Positions 47,064 through 59,295 of a stretch of DNA of 64,000 nt are shown here, piece after piece. The stretch comes from Osmia lignaria lignaria (taxonomy: Eukaryota; Arthropoda; Insecta; Hymenoptera; Megachilidae). The stretch spans positions 8,432,001 through 8,496,000 of the forward strand of contig NW_027478169.1 in NCBI RefSeq assembly GCF_051020975.1. Direction: 5' to 3'. The notes below the pieces were generated by a model. That model was not told the origin of the DNA, ran no database searches, and worked only from the letters and a program-made list of their open reading frames with translations. Made by a program: the position numbers and the translations under genes. Within the stretch, counting starts at the first letter, position 1, and every line of letters starts with the position of its first letter.

Positions 47064-50000
47064 TGATCAGATGCGTAGTTCTCGAGATATATTAAGATAT
47101 TTAAAAGTTCCGAAGCCGCACCAACATAATAGAGATACAGAAACACCGTGGCCCCTTTCTTTGACATAACTCTGCACTATTGCGAGCTGCAAATGCCACT
47201 TCCAGCTTAGCTGTGCAGAGGAAGAACAACAAGAAGAAGAAATATCTCGAAATATGTCCGTCAGGCCAGTTCCTTTGAGCTGAATCTGCAAATATCTCGG
47301 AAACGAAGCGAGCTATGGCAAAATGTTAAGAGACGTTTTTTATAGAGAATTATGTTTCCTACAATTTATGTTCTGTGATATTTTTTGATCAGAAGCGTAG
47401 TTTTCGAGATATATCGAGATATTTAAAAGTTCCGAAGCCGCACCAACATAATAGGGATACAGAAACACCGTGGCCCCTTTCTTTGAGATAACTCTGCACT
47501 AGTGCGAGCCGCAAATGCCACTTCCAGCTTAGCTGTGCAGAAGAAGAACAACAAGAAGAAGAAATATCTCGAAATATGTCCGTCAGGCCCCTTCCCTTGA
47601 GATAAATCTGCAAATATCTCGGAAACGAAGCGAGCTATGGCAAAATGTTAAGAGACCTTTTTTGTAGAGAATTAAGCTTCCTACTTTTTATGTTCTATGA
47701 TATTTTTTGATCAGATGCGTAGTTCTCGAGATATATCAAGATATTTAAAAGTTCCGAAGCCGCACCAACATAATAGAGATACAGAAACACCGTGGCCCCT
47801 TTCTTTGAGATAACTCTGCACTATTGCGAGCTGTAAATGCCACTTCCCGCTTAGCTGTGCAGAAGAAGAACAACAAGAAGAAGAAATATCTCGAAATATG
47901 TCCGTCGGGCCCCTTCCCTTGAGCTGAATCTGCAAATATCTCGGAAACGAAGCGAGCTATGGCAAACTGTTAAGAGACGTTTTTTATAGAGAATTATGTT
48001 TCCTACAATTTATGTTCTATGATATTTTTTGATCAGAAGCGTAGTTTTCGAGATATATCGAGATATTTAAAAGTTCCGAAGCCGCACCAACATAATAGGG
48101 ATACAGAAACACCGTGGCCCCTTTCTTTGAGATAACTCTGCACTATTGCGAGCTGGAAATGCCACTTCCAGTTTAGCTGTGCAGAAGAAGAACAACAAGA
48201 AGAAGAAATATCTCGAAATATGTCCGTCAGGCCCCTTCCCTTGAGATAAATCTGCAAATATCTCGGAAACGAAGCGAGCTATGGCAAAATGTTAAGAGAC
48301 CTTTTTTGTAGAGAATTAAGTTTCCTACTTTTTATCTTCTATGATATTTTTTGATCAGATGCGTAGTTCTCGAGATATATCAAGATATTTAAAAGTTCCG
48401 AAGCCGCACCAACATAATAGGGATACAGAAACACCGTGGCCCCTTTCTTTGAGATAACTCTGCACTAGTGCGAGCCGCAAATGCCATTTCCAGCTTAGCT
48501 GTGCAGAAGAAGAACAACAAGAAGAAGAAATATCTCGAAATATGTCCGTCAGGCCCCTTCCCTTGAGATAAATCTGCAAATATCTCGGAAACGAAGCGAG
48601 CTATGGCAAAATGTTAAGACACCTTTTTTGTAGAGAATTAAGTTTCCTACTTTTTATGTTCTATGATATTTTTTGATCAGATGCGTAGTTCTCGAGATAT
48701 ATCAAGATATTTAAAAGTTCCGAAGCCGCACCAACATAATAGAGATACAGAAACACCGTGGCCCCTTTCTTTGAGATAACTCTGCACTATTGCGAGCTGT
48801 AAATGCCACTTCCAGCTTAGCTGTGCAGAAGAAGAACAACAAGAAGAAGAAATATCTCGAAATATGTCCGTCAGGCCCCTTCCCTTGAGATATATCTGCA
48901 AATATCTCGGAAACGAAGCGAGCTATTGCAAAATGTTAAGAGACCTTTTTTGTAGAGAATTATGTTTCCTACAATTTATGTTCTATGATATTTTTTGATC
49001 AGAAGCGTAGTTTTCGAGATACATCGAGATATTTAAAAGTTCCGAAGCCGCACCAACATAATAGGGATACAGAAACACCGTGGCCCCTTTCTTTGAGATA
49101 ACTCTGCACTAGTGCGAGCCGCAAATGCCACTTCCAGCTTAGCTGTGCAGAAGAAGAACAACAAGAAGAAGAAATATCTCGAAATATGTCCGTCAGGCCC
49201 CTTCCCTTGAGATAAATCTGCAAATATCTCGGAAACGAAGCGAGCTATGGCAAAATGTTAAGAGACCTTTTTTGTAGAGAATTAAGTTTCCTACAATTTA
49301 TGTTCTATGATATTTTTTGATCAGAAGCGTAGTTTTCGAGATATATCGAGATATTTAAAAGTTCCGAAGCCGCACTAACATAATAGAGATACAGAAACAC
49401 CGTGGCCCCTTTCTTTGAGATAACTCTGCACTATTGCGAGCTGCAAATGCCACTTCCAGCTTAGCTGTGCAGAAGAAGAACAACAAGAAGAAGAAATATC
49501 TCGAAATATGTCCGTCAGGCCCCTTCCCTTGAGATAAATCTGCAAATATCTCGGAAACGAAGAGAGCTATGGCAAAATGTTAAGAGACCTTTTTTGTAGA
49601 GAATTAAGTTTCCTACTTTTTATGTTCTATGATATTTTTTGATCAGATGCGTAGTTCTCGAGATATATCAAGATATTTAAAAGTTCCGAAGCCGCACCAA
49701 CATAATAGAGATACAGAAACACCGTGGCCCCTTTCTTTGAGATAACTCTGCACTATTGCGAGCTGCAAATGCCACTTCCAGCTTAGCTGTGCAGAGGAAG
49801 AACAACAAGAAGAAGAAATATCTCGAAATATGTCCGTCAGGCCCCTTCCCTTGAGATAAATCTGCAAATATCTCGCAAACGAAGCGAGCTATGGCAAAAT
49901 GTTAAGAGACCTTTTTTGTACAGAATTAAGTTTCCTACTTTTTATGTTCTATGATATTTTTTGATCAGATGCGTAGTTCTCGAGATATATCAAGATATTT

Positions 50001-52860
50001 AAAAGTTCCGAAGCCGCACCAACATAATAGAGATACAGAAACACCGTGGCCCCTCTCTTTGAGATAACTCTGCACAATTGCGAGCTGCAAATGCCACTTC
50101 CAGCTTAGCTGTGCAGAAGAAGAACAACAAGAAGAAGAAATATCTCGAAATATGTCCGTCAGGCCCCTTCCCTTGAGATAAATCGGCAAGTATCTCGGAA
50201 ACGAAGCGAGCTATGGCAAAATGTTGAGAGACCTTTTTTGTAGAGAATTAAGTTTCCTACTTTTTATGTTCTATGATATTTTTCGATCAGAGGCGTAGTT
50301 CTCGAGATATATCAAGATATTTAAAAGTTCCGAAGCCGCAGCAACATAATAGAGATACAGAAACACCGTGGCCCCTTTCTTTGAGATAACTCTGCACGAT
50401 TGCGAGCTGGAAATGCCACTTCCAGTTTAGCTGTGCAGAAGAAAGAACAACAAGAAGAAGAAATATCTCGAAATATGTCCATCAGGACCCTTCCCTTGAG
50501 ATAAATCTGCAAATATCTCGGAAACGAAGCGAGCTATGGCAAAATGTTAAGAGACCTTTTTTGTAGAGAATAATGTTTCCTACAATTTCCGTTCTATGAT
50601 ATTTTTTGATCAGAAGCGTAGTTTTCGAGATATATCGATATATTTAAAAGTTCCGAAGCCGCACCAACATAATAGAGATACAGAAACACCGTGGCCCCTT
50701 TCTTTGAGATAACTCTGCACTATTGCGACCTGCAAATGCCACTTCCAGCTCAGCTGTGCAGAAGAAGAACAACAAGAAGAAGAAGTATCTCGAAATATGT
50801 CCGTCAGGCCCCTTCCCTTGAGATAAATCTGCAAATATCTCGGAAACGAAGCGAGCTATGGCAAAATGTTAAGAGACCTTTTTTGTAGAGAATTAAGTTT
50901 CCTACTTTTTATGTTCTATGATATTTTTTGATCAGATGCGTAGTTCTCGAGATATATCAAGATATTTAAAAGTTCCGAAGCCGCACCAACATAATAGAGA
51001 TACAGAAACACCGTGGCCCCTTTCTTTGAGATAACTCTGCACTATTGCGAGCTGGAAATGCCACTTCCAGTTTAGCTGTGCAGAAGAAGAACAACAAGAA
51101 GAAGAAATATCTCGAAGTATGTCCGTTAGGCCCCTTCCCTTGAGATAAATCTGCAAATATCTCGGAAACGAAGCGAGCTATGGCAAAATGTTAAGAGACC
51201 TTTTTTGTAGAGAATTAAGTTTCCTACTTTTTATCTTCTATGATATTTTTTGATCAGATGCGTAGTTCTCGAGATATATCAAGATATTTAAAAGTTCCGA
51301 AGCCGCACCAACATAATAGAGATACAGAAACACCGTGGCCCCTTTCTTTGAGATAACTCTGCACTATTGCGAGCTGCAAATGCCACTTCCAGCTTAGCTG
51401 TGCAGAAGAAGAACAACAAGAAGAAGAAATATCTCGAAATATGTCCGTCAGGCCAGTTCCTTTGAGCTGAATCTGCAAATATCTCGGAAACGAAGCGAGC
51501 TATGGCAAAATGTTAAGAGACGTTTTTTGTAGAGAGTTATGTTTCCTACAATTTATGTTCTATGATATTTTTTGATCAGAAGCGTAGTTTTCGAGATATA
51601 TCGAGATATTTAAAAGTTCCGAAGCCGCACCAACATAATAGAGATACAGAAACACCGTGGCCGCTTTCTTTGAGATAACTCTGCACTAGTGCGAGCCGCA
51701 AATGACACTTCCAGCTTAGCTGTGCAGAAGAAGAACAACAAGAAGAAGAAATATCTCGAAATATGTCCGTCAGGCCCCTTCCCTTGAGATAAATCTGCAA
51801 ATATCTCGGAAACGAAGAGAGCTATGGCAAAATGTTAAGAGACTTTTTTTGTAGAGAATTAAGTTTCCTACTTTTTATGTTCTATGATATTTTTTGATCT
51901 GATGCGTAGTTCTCGAGATATATCAAGATATTTAAAAGTTCCGAAGCCGCACCAACATAATAGAGATACAGAAACACCGTGGCCCCTTTCTTTGAGATAA
52001 CTCTGCACTATTGCGAGCTGGAAATGCCACTTCCAGCTTAGCTGTGCAGAAGAAGAACAACAAGAAGAAGAAATATCTCGAAATATGTCCGTCAGGCCCC
52101 TTCCCTTGAGATATATCAGCAAATATCTCGGAAACGAAGCGAGCTATGGCAAAATGTTAAGAGACCTTTTTTGTAGAGAATTATCTTTCCTACAATTTAT
52201 GTTCTATGATATTTTTTGATCAGAAGCGTAGTTTTCGAGATACATCGAGATATTTAAAAGTTCCGAAGCCGCACCAACATAATAGAGATACAGAAACACC
52301 GTGGCCCCTTTCTTTGAGATAACTCTGCACTAGTGCGAGCCGCAAATGCCACTTCGAGCTTAGCTGTGCAGAAGAAGAACAACAAGAAGAAGAAATATCT
52401 CGAAATATGTCCGTCAGGCCCCTTCCCTTGAGATATATCTGCAAATATCTCGGAAACGAAGCGAGCTATGGCAAAATGTTGAGCGACCTTTTTTGTAGAG
52501 AATTCTGTTTCCTACAATTTATGTTCTATGATATTTTTTGATCAGAAGCGTAGTTTTCGAGATATATCGAGATATTTAAAAGTTCCGAAGCCGCACCAAC
52601 ATAATAGAGATACAGAAACACCGTGGCCCCTTTCTTTGAGATAACTCTGCACTAGTGCGAGCCGCAAATGCCACTTCCAGCTTAGCTGTGCAGAAGAAGA
52701 ACAACAAGAAGAAGAAATATCTCGAAATATGTCCGTCAGGCCCCTTCCCTTGAGATAAATCTGCAAATATCTCGGAAACGAAGCGAGCTATGGCAAAATG
52801 TTAAGAGACCTTTTTTGTAGAGAATTAAGTTTCCTACTTTTTATGTTCTATGATATTTTT
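47064..52860. repeat. Eighteen-monomer HOR, copy 1 (5797 bp)
   Basis: Eighteen monomers, one of them 323 bp. Marks shared with the next block include TTCTGTGATATT (47371; 53168), GTCGGGCCCC (47904; 53701), GGCAAACTG, CTCGCAAACG, AATCGGCAAG, GATCAGAGGCG, GTCCATCAGGACCC, CTCGAAGTATG, GTAGAGAGTTATG, AAATGACAC and AATTCTGTTTCC. The start is set where the match with the next block begins; exact borders could shift within a monomer. Confidence 0.85.
50284..50606. repeat. 323-bp length variant monomer (+1 base in GAA/CAA box)
   Basis: The box reads GCAGAAGAAAGAACAACAAG, one A more than usual. Other marks: TTTCGATCAGAGGCG (TGATCA lost), a private GCCGCAGCAACAT, GCACGATTGCG and GTCCATCAGGACCC. The unit is copied at 54793 and, cut by the window edge, at 63803. 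Confidence 0.9.
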
Positions 52861-54148
52861 TGATCAGATGCGTAGTTCTCGAGATATATCAAGATATTTA
52901 AAAGTTCCGAAGCCGCACCAACATAATAGAGATACAGAAACACCGTGGCCCCTTTCTTTGAGATAACTCTGCACTATTGCGAGCTGCAAATGCCACTTCC
53001 AGCTTAGCTGTGCAGAGGAAGAACAACAAGAAGAAGAAATATCTCGAAATATGTCCGTCAGGCCAGTTCCTTTGAGCTGAATCTGCAAATATCTCGGAAA
53101 CGAAGCGAGCTATGGCAAAATGTTAAGAGACGTTTTTTATAGAGAATTATGTTTCCTACAATTTATGTTCTGTGATATTTTTTGATCAGAAGCGTAGTTT
53201 TCGAGATATATCGAGATATTTAAAAGTTCCGAAGCCGCACCAACATAATAGGGATACAGAAACACCGTGGCCCCTTTCTTTGAGATAACTCTGCACTAGT
53301 GCGAGCCGCAAATGCCACTTCCAGCTTAGCTGTGCAGAAGAAGAACAACAAGAAGAAGAAATATCTCGAAATATGTCCGTCAGGCCCCTTCCCTTGAGAT
53401 AAATCTGCAAATATCTCGGAAACGAAGCGAGCTATGGCAAAATGTTAAGAGACCTTTTTTGTAGAGAATTAAGCTTCCTACTTTTTATGTTCTATGATAT
53501 TTTTTGATCAGATGCGTAGTTCTCGAGATATATCAAGATATTTAAAAGTTCCGAAGCCGCACCAACATAATAGAGATACAGAAACACCGTGGCCCCTTTC
53601 TTTGAGATAACTCTGCACTATTGCGAGCTGTAAATGCCACTTCCAGCTTAGCTGTGCAGAAGAAGAACAACAAGAAGAAGAAATATCTCGAAATATGTCC
53701 GTCGGGCCCCTTCCCTTGAGCTGAATCTGCAAATATCTCGGAAACGAAGCGAGCTATGGCAAACTGTTAAGAGACGTTTTTTATAGAGAATTATGTTTCC
53801 TACAATTTATGTTCTATGATATTTTTTGATCAGAAGCGTAGTTTTCGAGATATATCGAGATATTTAAAAGTTCCGAAGCCGCACCAACATAATAGGGATA
53901 CAGAAACACCGTGGCCCCTTTCTTTGAGATAACTCTGCACTATTGCGAGCTGGAAATGCCACTTCCAGTTTAGCTGTGCAGAAGAAGAACAACAAGAAGA
54001 AGAAATATCTCGAAATATGTCCGTCAGGCCCCTTCCCTTGAGATAAATCTGCAAATATCTCGGAAACGAAGCGAGCTATGGCAAAATGTTAAGAGACCTT
54101 TTTTGTAGAGAATTAAGTTTCCTACTTTTTATCTTCTATGATATTTTT

Positions 54149-54470
54149 TGATCAGATGCGTAGTTCTCGAGATATATCAAGATATTTAAAAGTTCCGAAG
54201 CCGCACCAACATAATAGGGATACAGAAACACCGTGGCCCCTTTCTTTGAGATAACTCTGCACTATTGCGAGCTGCAAATGCCACTTCCAGCTTAGCTGTG
54301 CAGAGGAAGAACAACAAGAAGAAGAAATATCTCGAAATATGTCCGTCAGGCCCCTTCCCTTGAGATAAATCTGCAAATATCTCGCAAACGAAGCGAGCTA
54401 TGGCAAAATGTTAAGAGACCTTTTTTGTAGAGAATTAAGTTTCCTACTTTTTATGTTCTATGATATTTTT
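54149..54470. repeat. Hybrid monomer at a four-unit deletion joint
   Basis: The 5' part carries AATAGGGATACAG and the preceding ATCTTCTATG, as the unit at 48352. The 3' part carries TATTGCGAGCTGC, GCAGAGGAAG and CTCGCAAACG, as the unit at 49640, which itself reads AATAGAGAT. The switch therefore falls between about 54218 and 54272. Confidence 0.83.
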
Positions 54471-54792
54471 TGATCAGATGCGTAGTTCTCGAGATATATC
54501 AAGATATTTAAAAGTTCCGAAGCCGCACCAACATAATAGAGATACAGAAACACCGTGGCCCCTCTCTTTGAGATAACTCTGCACAATTGCGAGCTGCAAA
54601 TGCCACTTCCAGCTTAGCTGTGCAGAAGAAGAACAACAAGAAGAAGAAATATCTCGAAATATGTCCGTCAGGCCCCTTCCCTTGAGATAAATCGGCAAGT
54701 ATCTCGGAAACGAAGCGAGCTATGGCAAAATGTTGAGAGACCTTTTTTGTAGAGAATTAAGTTTCCTACTTTTTATGTTCTATGATATTTTT

Positions 54793-55115
54793 CGATCAGA
54801 GGCGTAGTTCTCGAGATATATCAAGATATTTAAAAGTTCCGAAGCCGCACCAACATAATAGAGATACAGAAACACCGTGGCCCCTTTCTTTGAGATAACT
54901 CTGCACGATTGCGAGCTGGAAATGCCACTTCCAGTTTAGCTGTGCAGAAGAAAGAACAACAAGAAGAAGAAATATCTCGAAATATGTCCATCAGGACCCT
55001 TCCCTTGAGATAAATCTGCAAATATCTCGGAAACGAAGCGAGCTATGGCAAAATGTTAAGAGACCTTTTTTGTAGAGAATAATGTTTCCTACAATTTACG
55101 TTCTATGATATTTTT
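54793..55115. repeat. 323-bp length variant monomer, second copy
   Basis: Same +1 insertion and marks as the unit at 50284, but with the usual GCCGCACCAACAT. The shared insertion is a good tag for the duplication of the surrounding segment. Confidence 0.9.
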
Positions 55116-57369
55116 TGATCAGAAGCGTAGTTTTCGAGATATATCGATATATTTAAAAGTTCCGAAGCCGCACCAACATAATAGAGATACAGAAACACCG
55201 TGGCCCCTTTCTTTGAGATAACTCTGCACTATTGCGACCTGCAAATGCCACTTCCAGCTCAGCTGTGCAGAAGAAGAACAACAAGAAGAAGAAGTATCTC
55301 GAAATATGTCCGTCAGGCCCCTTCCCTTGAGATAAATCTGCAAATATCTCGGAAACGAAGCGAGCTATGGCAAAATGTTAAGAGACCTTTTTTGTAGAGA
55401 ATTAAGTTTCCTACTTTTTATGTTCTATGATATTTTTTGATCAGATGCGTAGTTCTCGAGATATATCAAGATATTTAAAAGTTCCGAAGCCGCACCAACA
55501 TAATAGAGATACAGAAACACCGTGGCCCCTTTCTTTGAGATAACTCTGCACTATTGCGAGCTGGAAATGCCACTTCCAGTTTAGCTGTGCAGAAGAAGAA
55601 CAACAAGAAGAAGAAATATCTCGAAGTATGTCCGTTAGGCCCCTTCCCTTGAGATAAATCTGCAAATATCTCGGAAACGAAGCGAGCTATGGCAAAATGT
55701 TAAGAGACCTTTTTTGTAGAGAATTAAGTTTCCTACTTTTTATCTTCTATGATATTTTTTGATCAGATGCGTAGTTCTCGAGATATATCAAGATATTTAA
55801 AAGTTCCGAAGCCGCACCAACATAATAGAGATACAGAAACACCGTGGCCCCTTTCTTTGAGATAACTCTGCACTATTGCGAGCTGCAAATGCCACTTCCA
55901 GCTTAGCTGTGCAGAAGAAGAACAACAAGAAGAAGAAATATCTCGAAATATGTCCGTCAGGCCAGTTCCTTTGAGCTGAATCTGCAAATATCTCGGAAAC
56001 GAAGCGAGCTATGGCAAAATGTTAAGAGACGTTTTTTGTAGAGAGTTATGTTTCCTACAATTTATGTTCTATGATATTTTTTGATCAGAAGCGTAGTTTT
56101 CGAGATATATCGAGATATTTAAAAGTTCCGAAGCCGCACCAACATAATAGAGATACAGAAACACCGTGGCCGCTTTCTTTGAGATAACTCTGCACTAGTG
56201 CGAGCCGCAAATGACACTTCCAGCTTAGCTGTGCAGAAGAAGAACAACAAGAAGAAGAAATATCTCGAAATATGTCCGTCAGGCCCCTTCCCTTGAGATA
56301 AATCTGCAAATATCTCGGAAACGAAGAGAGCTATGGCAAAATGTTAAGAGACTTTTTTTGTAGAGAATTAAGTTTCCTACTTTTTATGTTCTATGATATT
56401 TTTTGATCTGATGCGTAGTTCTCGAGATATATCAAGATATTTAAAAGTTCCGAAGCCGCACCAACATAATAGAGATACAGAAACACCGTGGCCCCTTTCT
56501 TTGAGATAACTCTGCACTATTGCGAGCTGGAAATGCCACTTCCAGCTTAGCTGTGCAGAAGAAGAACAACAAGAAGAAGAAATATCTCGAAATATGTCCG
56601 TCAGGCCCCTTCCCTTGAGATATATCAGCAAATATCTCGGAAACGAAGCGAGCTATGGCAAAATGTTAAGAGACCTTTTTTGTAGAGAATTATGTTTCCT
56701 ACAATTTATGTTCTATGATATTTTTTGATCAGAAGCGTAGTTTTCGAGATACATCGAGATATTTAAAAGTTCCGAAGCCGCACCAACATAATAGAGATAC
56801 AGAAACACCGTGGCCCCTTTCTTTGAGATAACTCTGCACTAGTGCGAGCCGCAAATGCCACTTCGAGCTTAGCTGTGCAGAAGAAGAACAACAAGAAGAA
56901 GAAATATCTCGAAATATGTCCGTCAGGCCCCTTCCCTTGAGATATATCTGCAAATATCTCGGAAACGAAGCGAGCTATGGCAAAATGTTAAGCGACCTTT
57001 TTTGTAGAGAATTCTGTTTCCTACAATTTATGTTCTATGATATTTTTTGATCAGAAGCGTAGTTTTCGAGATATATCGAGATATTTAAAAGTTCCGAAGC
57101 CGCACCAACATAATAGAGATACAGAAACACCGTGGCCCCTTTCTTTGAGATAACTCTGCACTAGTGCGAGCCGCAAATGCCACTTCCAGCTTAGCTGTGC
57201 AGAAGAAGAACAACAAGAAGAAGAAATATCTCGAAATATGTCCGTCAGGCCCCTTCCCTTGAGATAAATCTGCAAATATCTCGGAAACGAAGCGAGCTAT
57301 GGCAAAATGTTAAGAGACCTTTTTTGAGGAGAATTAAGTTTCCTACTTTTTATGTTCTATGATATTTTT

Positions 57370-58013
57370 TGATCAGATGCGTAGTTCTCGAGATATATCA
57401 AGATATTTAAAAGTTCCGAAGCCGCACCAACATAATAGAGATACAGAAACACCGTGGCCCCTTTCTTTGAGATAACTCTGCACTATTGCGAGCTGCAAAT
57501 GCCACTTCCAGCTTAGCTGTGCAGAGGAAGAACAACAAGAAGAAGAAATATCTCGAAATATGTCCGTTAGGCCCCTTCCCGTGAGATAAATCTGCAAATA
57601 TCTCGGAAACGAAGCGAGCTATGGCAAAATGTTAAGAGACCTCTTTTGTAGAGAATTAAGTTTCCTACTTTTTATGTTCTATGATATTTTTTGATCAGAT
57701 GCGTAGTTCTCGAGATATATCAAGATATTTAAGAGTTCCGAAGCCGCACCAACATAATAGAGATACAGAAACACCGTGGCCCCTTTCTTTGAGATAACTC
57801 TGCACTATTGCGAGCTGCAAATGCCACTTCCAGCTTAGCTGTGCAGAAGAAGAACAACAAGAAGAAGAAATATCTCGAAATATGTCCGTCAGGCCCCTTC
57901 CCTTGAGATAAATCTGCAAATATCTCGGAAACGAAGAGAGCTATGGCAAAATGTTAAGAGACCTTTTTTGTAGAGAATTAAGTTTCCTACTTTTTATGTT
58001 CTATGATATTTTT
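57370..58013. repeat. Two monomers after the 14-mer, the first a likely hybrid
   Basis: The first (57370-57691) has a 5' half like the unit at 52861 (GCTGCAAATG, GCAGAGGAAG) and a 3' half with CCGTTAGGCC and CCCGTGAG, seen otherwise near 62.08 and 62.71 kb. It could be the start of a third HOR copy broken by exchange. The second has a private ATTTAAGAGTTCC. Confidence 0.72.
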
Positions 58014-58332
58014 TGATCAGATGCGTAGTTCTCGAGATATATCAAGATATTTAAAAGTTCCGAAGCCGCACCAACATAATAGAGATACAGAAACACCGTG
58101 GCCCCTTTCTTTCAGATAACTATGCACTATTGCGAGCTGCAAATGCCACTTCCAGCTTAGCTGTGCAGAAGAACAACAAGAAGAAGAAATATCTCGAAAT
58201 ATGTCCGTCAGGCCCCTTCCCTTGAGATAAATCTGCAAATATCTCGGAAACGAAGAGAGCTATGGCAAAATGTTAAGAGACCTTTTTTGTAGAGAATTAA
58301 GTTTCCTACTTTTTATGTTCTATGATATTTTT
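58014..58332. repeat. 319-bp length variant monomer, second copy
   Basis: One GAA triplet is missing from the box, with CTTTCAGATAACTATGCAC as in the 38695 unit. It is directly followed by an almost identical 319-bp unit. Confidence 0.9.
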
Positions 58333-58651
58333 TGATCAGATGCGTAGTTCTCGAGATATATCAAGATATTTAAAAGTTCCGAAGCCGCACCAACATAATA
58401 GAGATACAGAAACACCGTGGCCCCTTTCTTTCAGATAACTATGCACTATTGCGAGCTGCAAATGCCACTTCCAGCTTAGCTGTGCAGAAGAACAACAAGA
58501 AGAAGAAATATCTCGAAATATGTCCGTCAGGCCCCTTCCCTTGAGATAAATCTGCAAATATCTCGGAAACGAAGAGAGCTATGGCAAAATGTTAAGAGAC
58601 TTTTTTTGTAGAGAATTAAGTTTCCTACTTTTTATGTTCTATGATATTTTT
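58333..58651. repeat. 319-bp length variant monomer, third copy
   Basis: Tandem copy of the preceding 319-bp unit; the visible difference is the following spacer (GACTTTTTTTG in place of GACCTTTTTTG), which belongs to the next dimer. Confidence 0.9.
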
Positions 58652-59295
58652 TGATCTGATGCGTAGTTCTCGAGATATATCAAGATATTTAAAAGTTCCG
58701 AAGCCGCACCAACATAATAGAGATACAGAAACACCGTGGCCCCTTTCTTTGAGATAACTCTGCACTATTGCGAGCTGGAAATGCCACTTCCAGCTTAGCT
58801 GTGCAGAAGAAGAACAACAAGAAGAAGAAATATCTCGAAATATGTCCGTCAGGCCCCTTCCCTTGAGATATATCAGCAAATATCTCGGAAACGAAGCGAG
58901 CTATGGCAAAATGTTAAGAGACCTTTTTTGTAGAGAATTATGTTTCCTACAATTTATGTTCTATGATATTTTTTGATCAGAAGCGTAGTTTTCGAGATAC
59001 ATCGAGATATTTAAAAGTTCCGAAGCCGCACCAACATAATAGAGATACAGAAACACCGTGGCCCCTTTCTTTGAGATAACTCTGCACTAGTGCGAGCCGC
59101 AAATGCCACTTCCAGCTCAGCTGTGCAGAAGAAGAACAACAAGAAGAAGAAATATCTCGAAATATGTCCGTCAGGCCCCTTCCCTTGAGATAAATCTGCA
59201 AATATCTCGGAAACGAAGCGAGCTATGGCAAAATGTTAAGAGACCTTTTTTGTAGAGAATTAAGTTTCCTACTTTTTATGTTCTATGATATTTTT
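58652..59295. repeat. TGATCTGATGCG / GATACATCG dimer
   Basis: Class 1 unit with TGATCTGATGCG and ATATCAGCAAATATC, then class 2 unit with GAGATACATCGAG. The same pair starts near 40946, 44165, 51894 and 56403, four of the five preceded by the spacer GACTTTTTTTG. A 644-bp dimer that travels as one unit. Confidence 0.82.

Larger units (their letters stand above)
52861..57369. repeat. Fourteen-monomer copy of the 18-mer HOR (4509 bp)
   Basis: Left part aligns to copy 1 at offset 5797 bp (18 monomers plus 1 bp); right part aligns at 4509 bp (14 monomers plus 1 bp). So four monomers present in copy 1 (about 48.4-49.7 kb) are missing here. The joint lies inside the monomer at 54149-54470. Confidence 0.85.
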
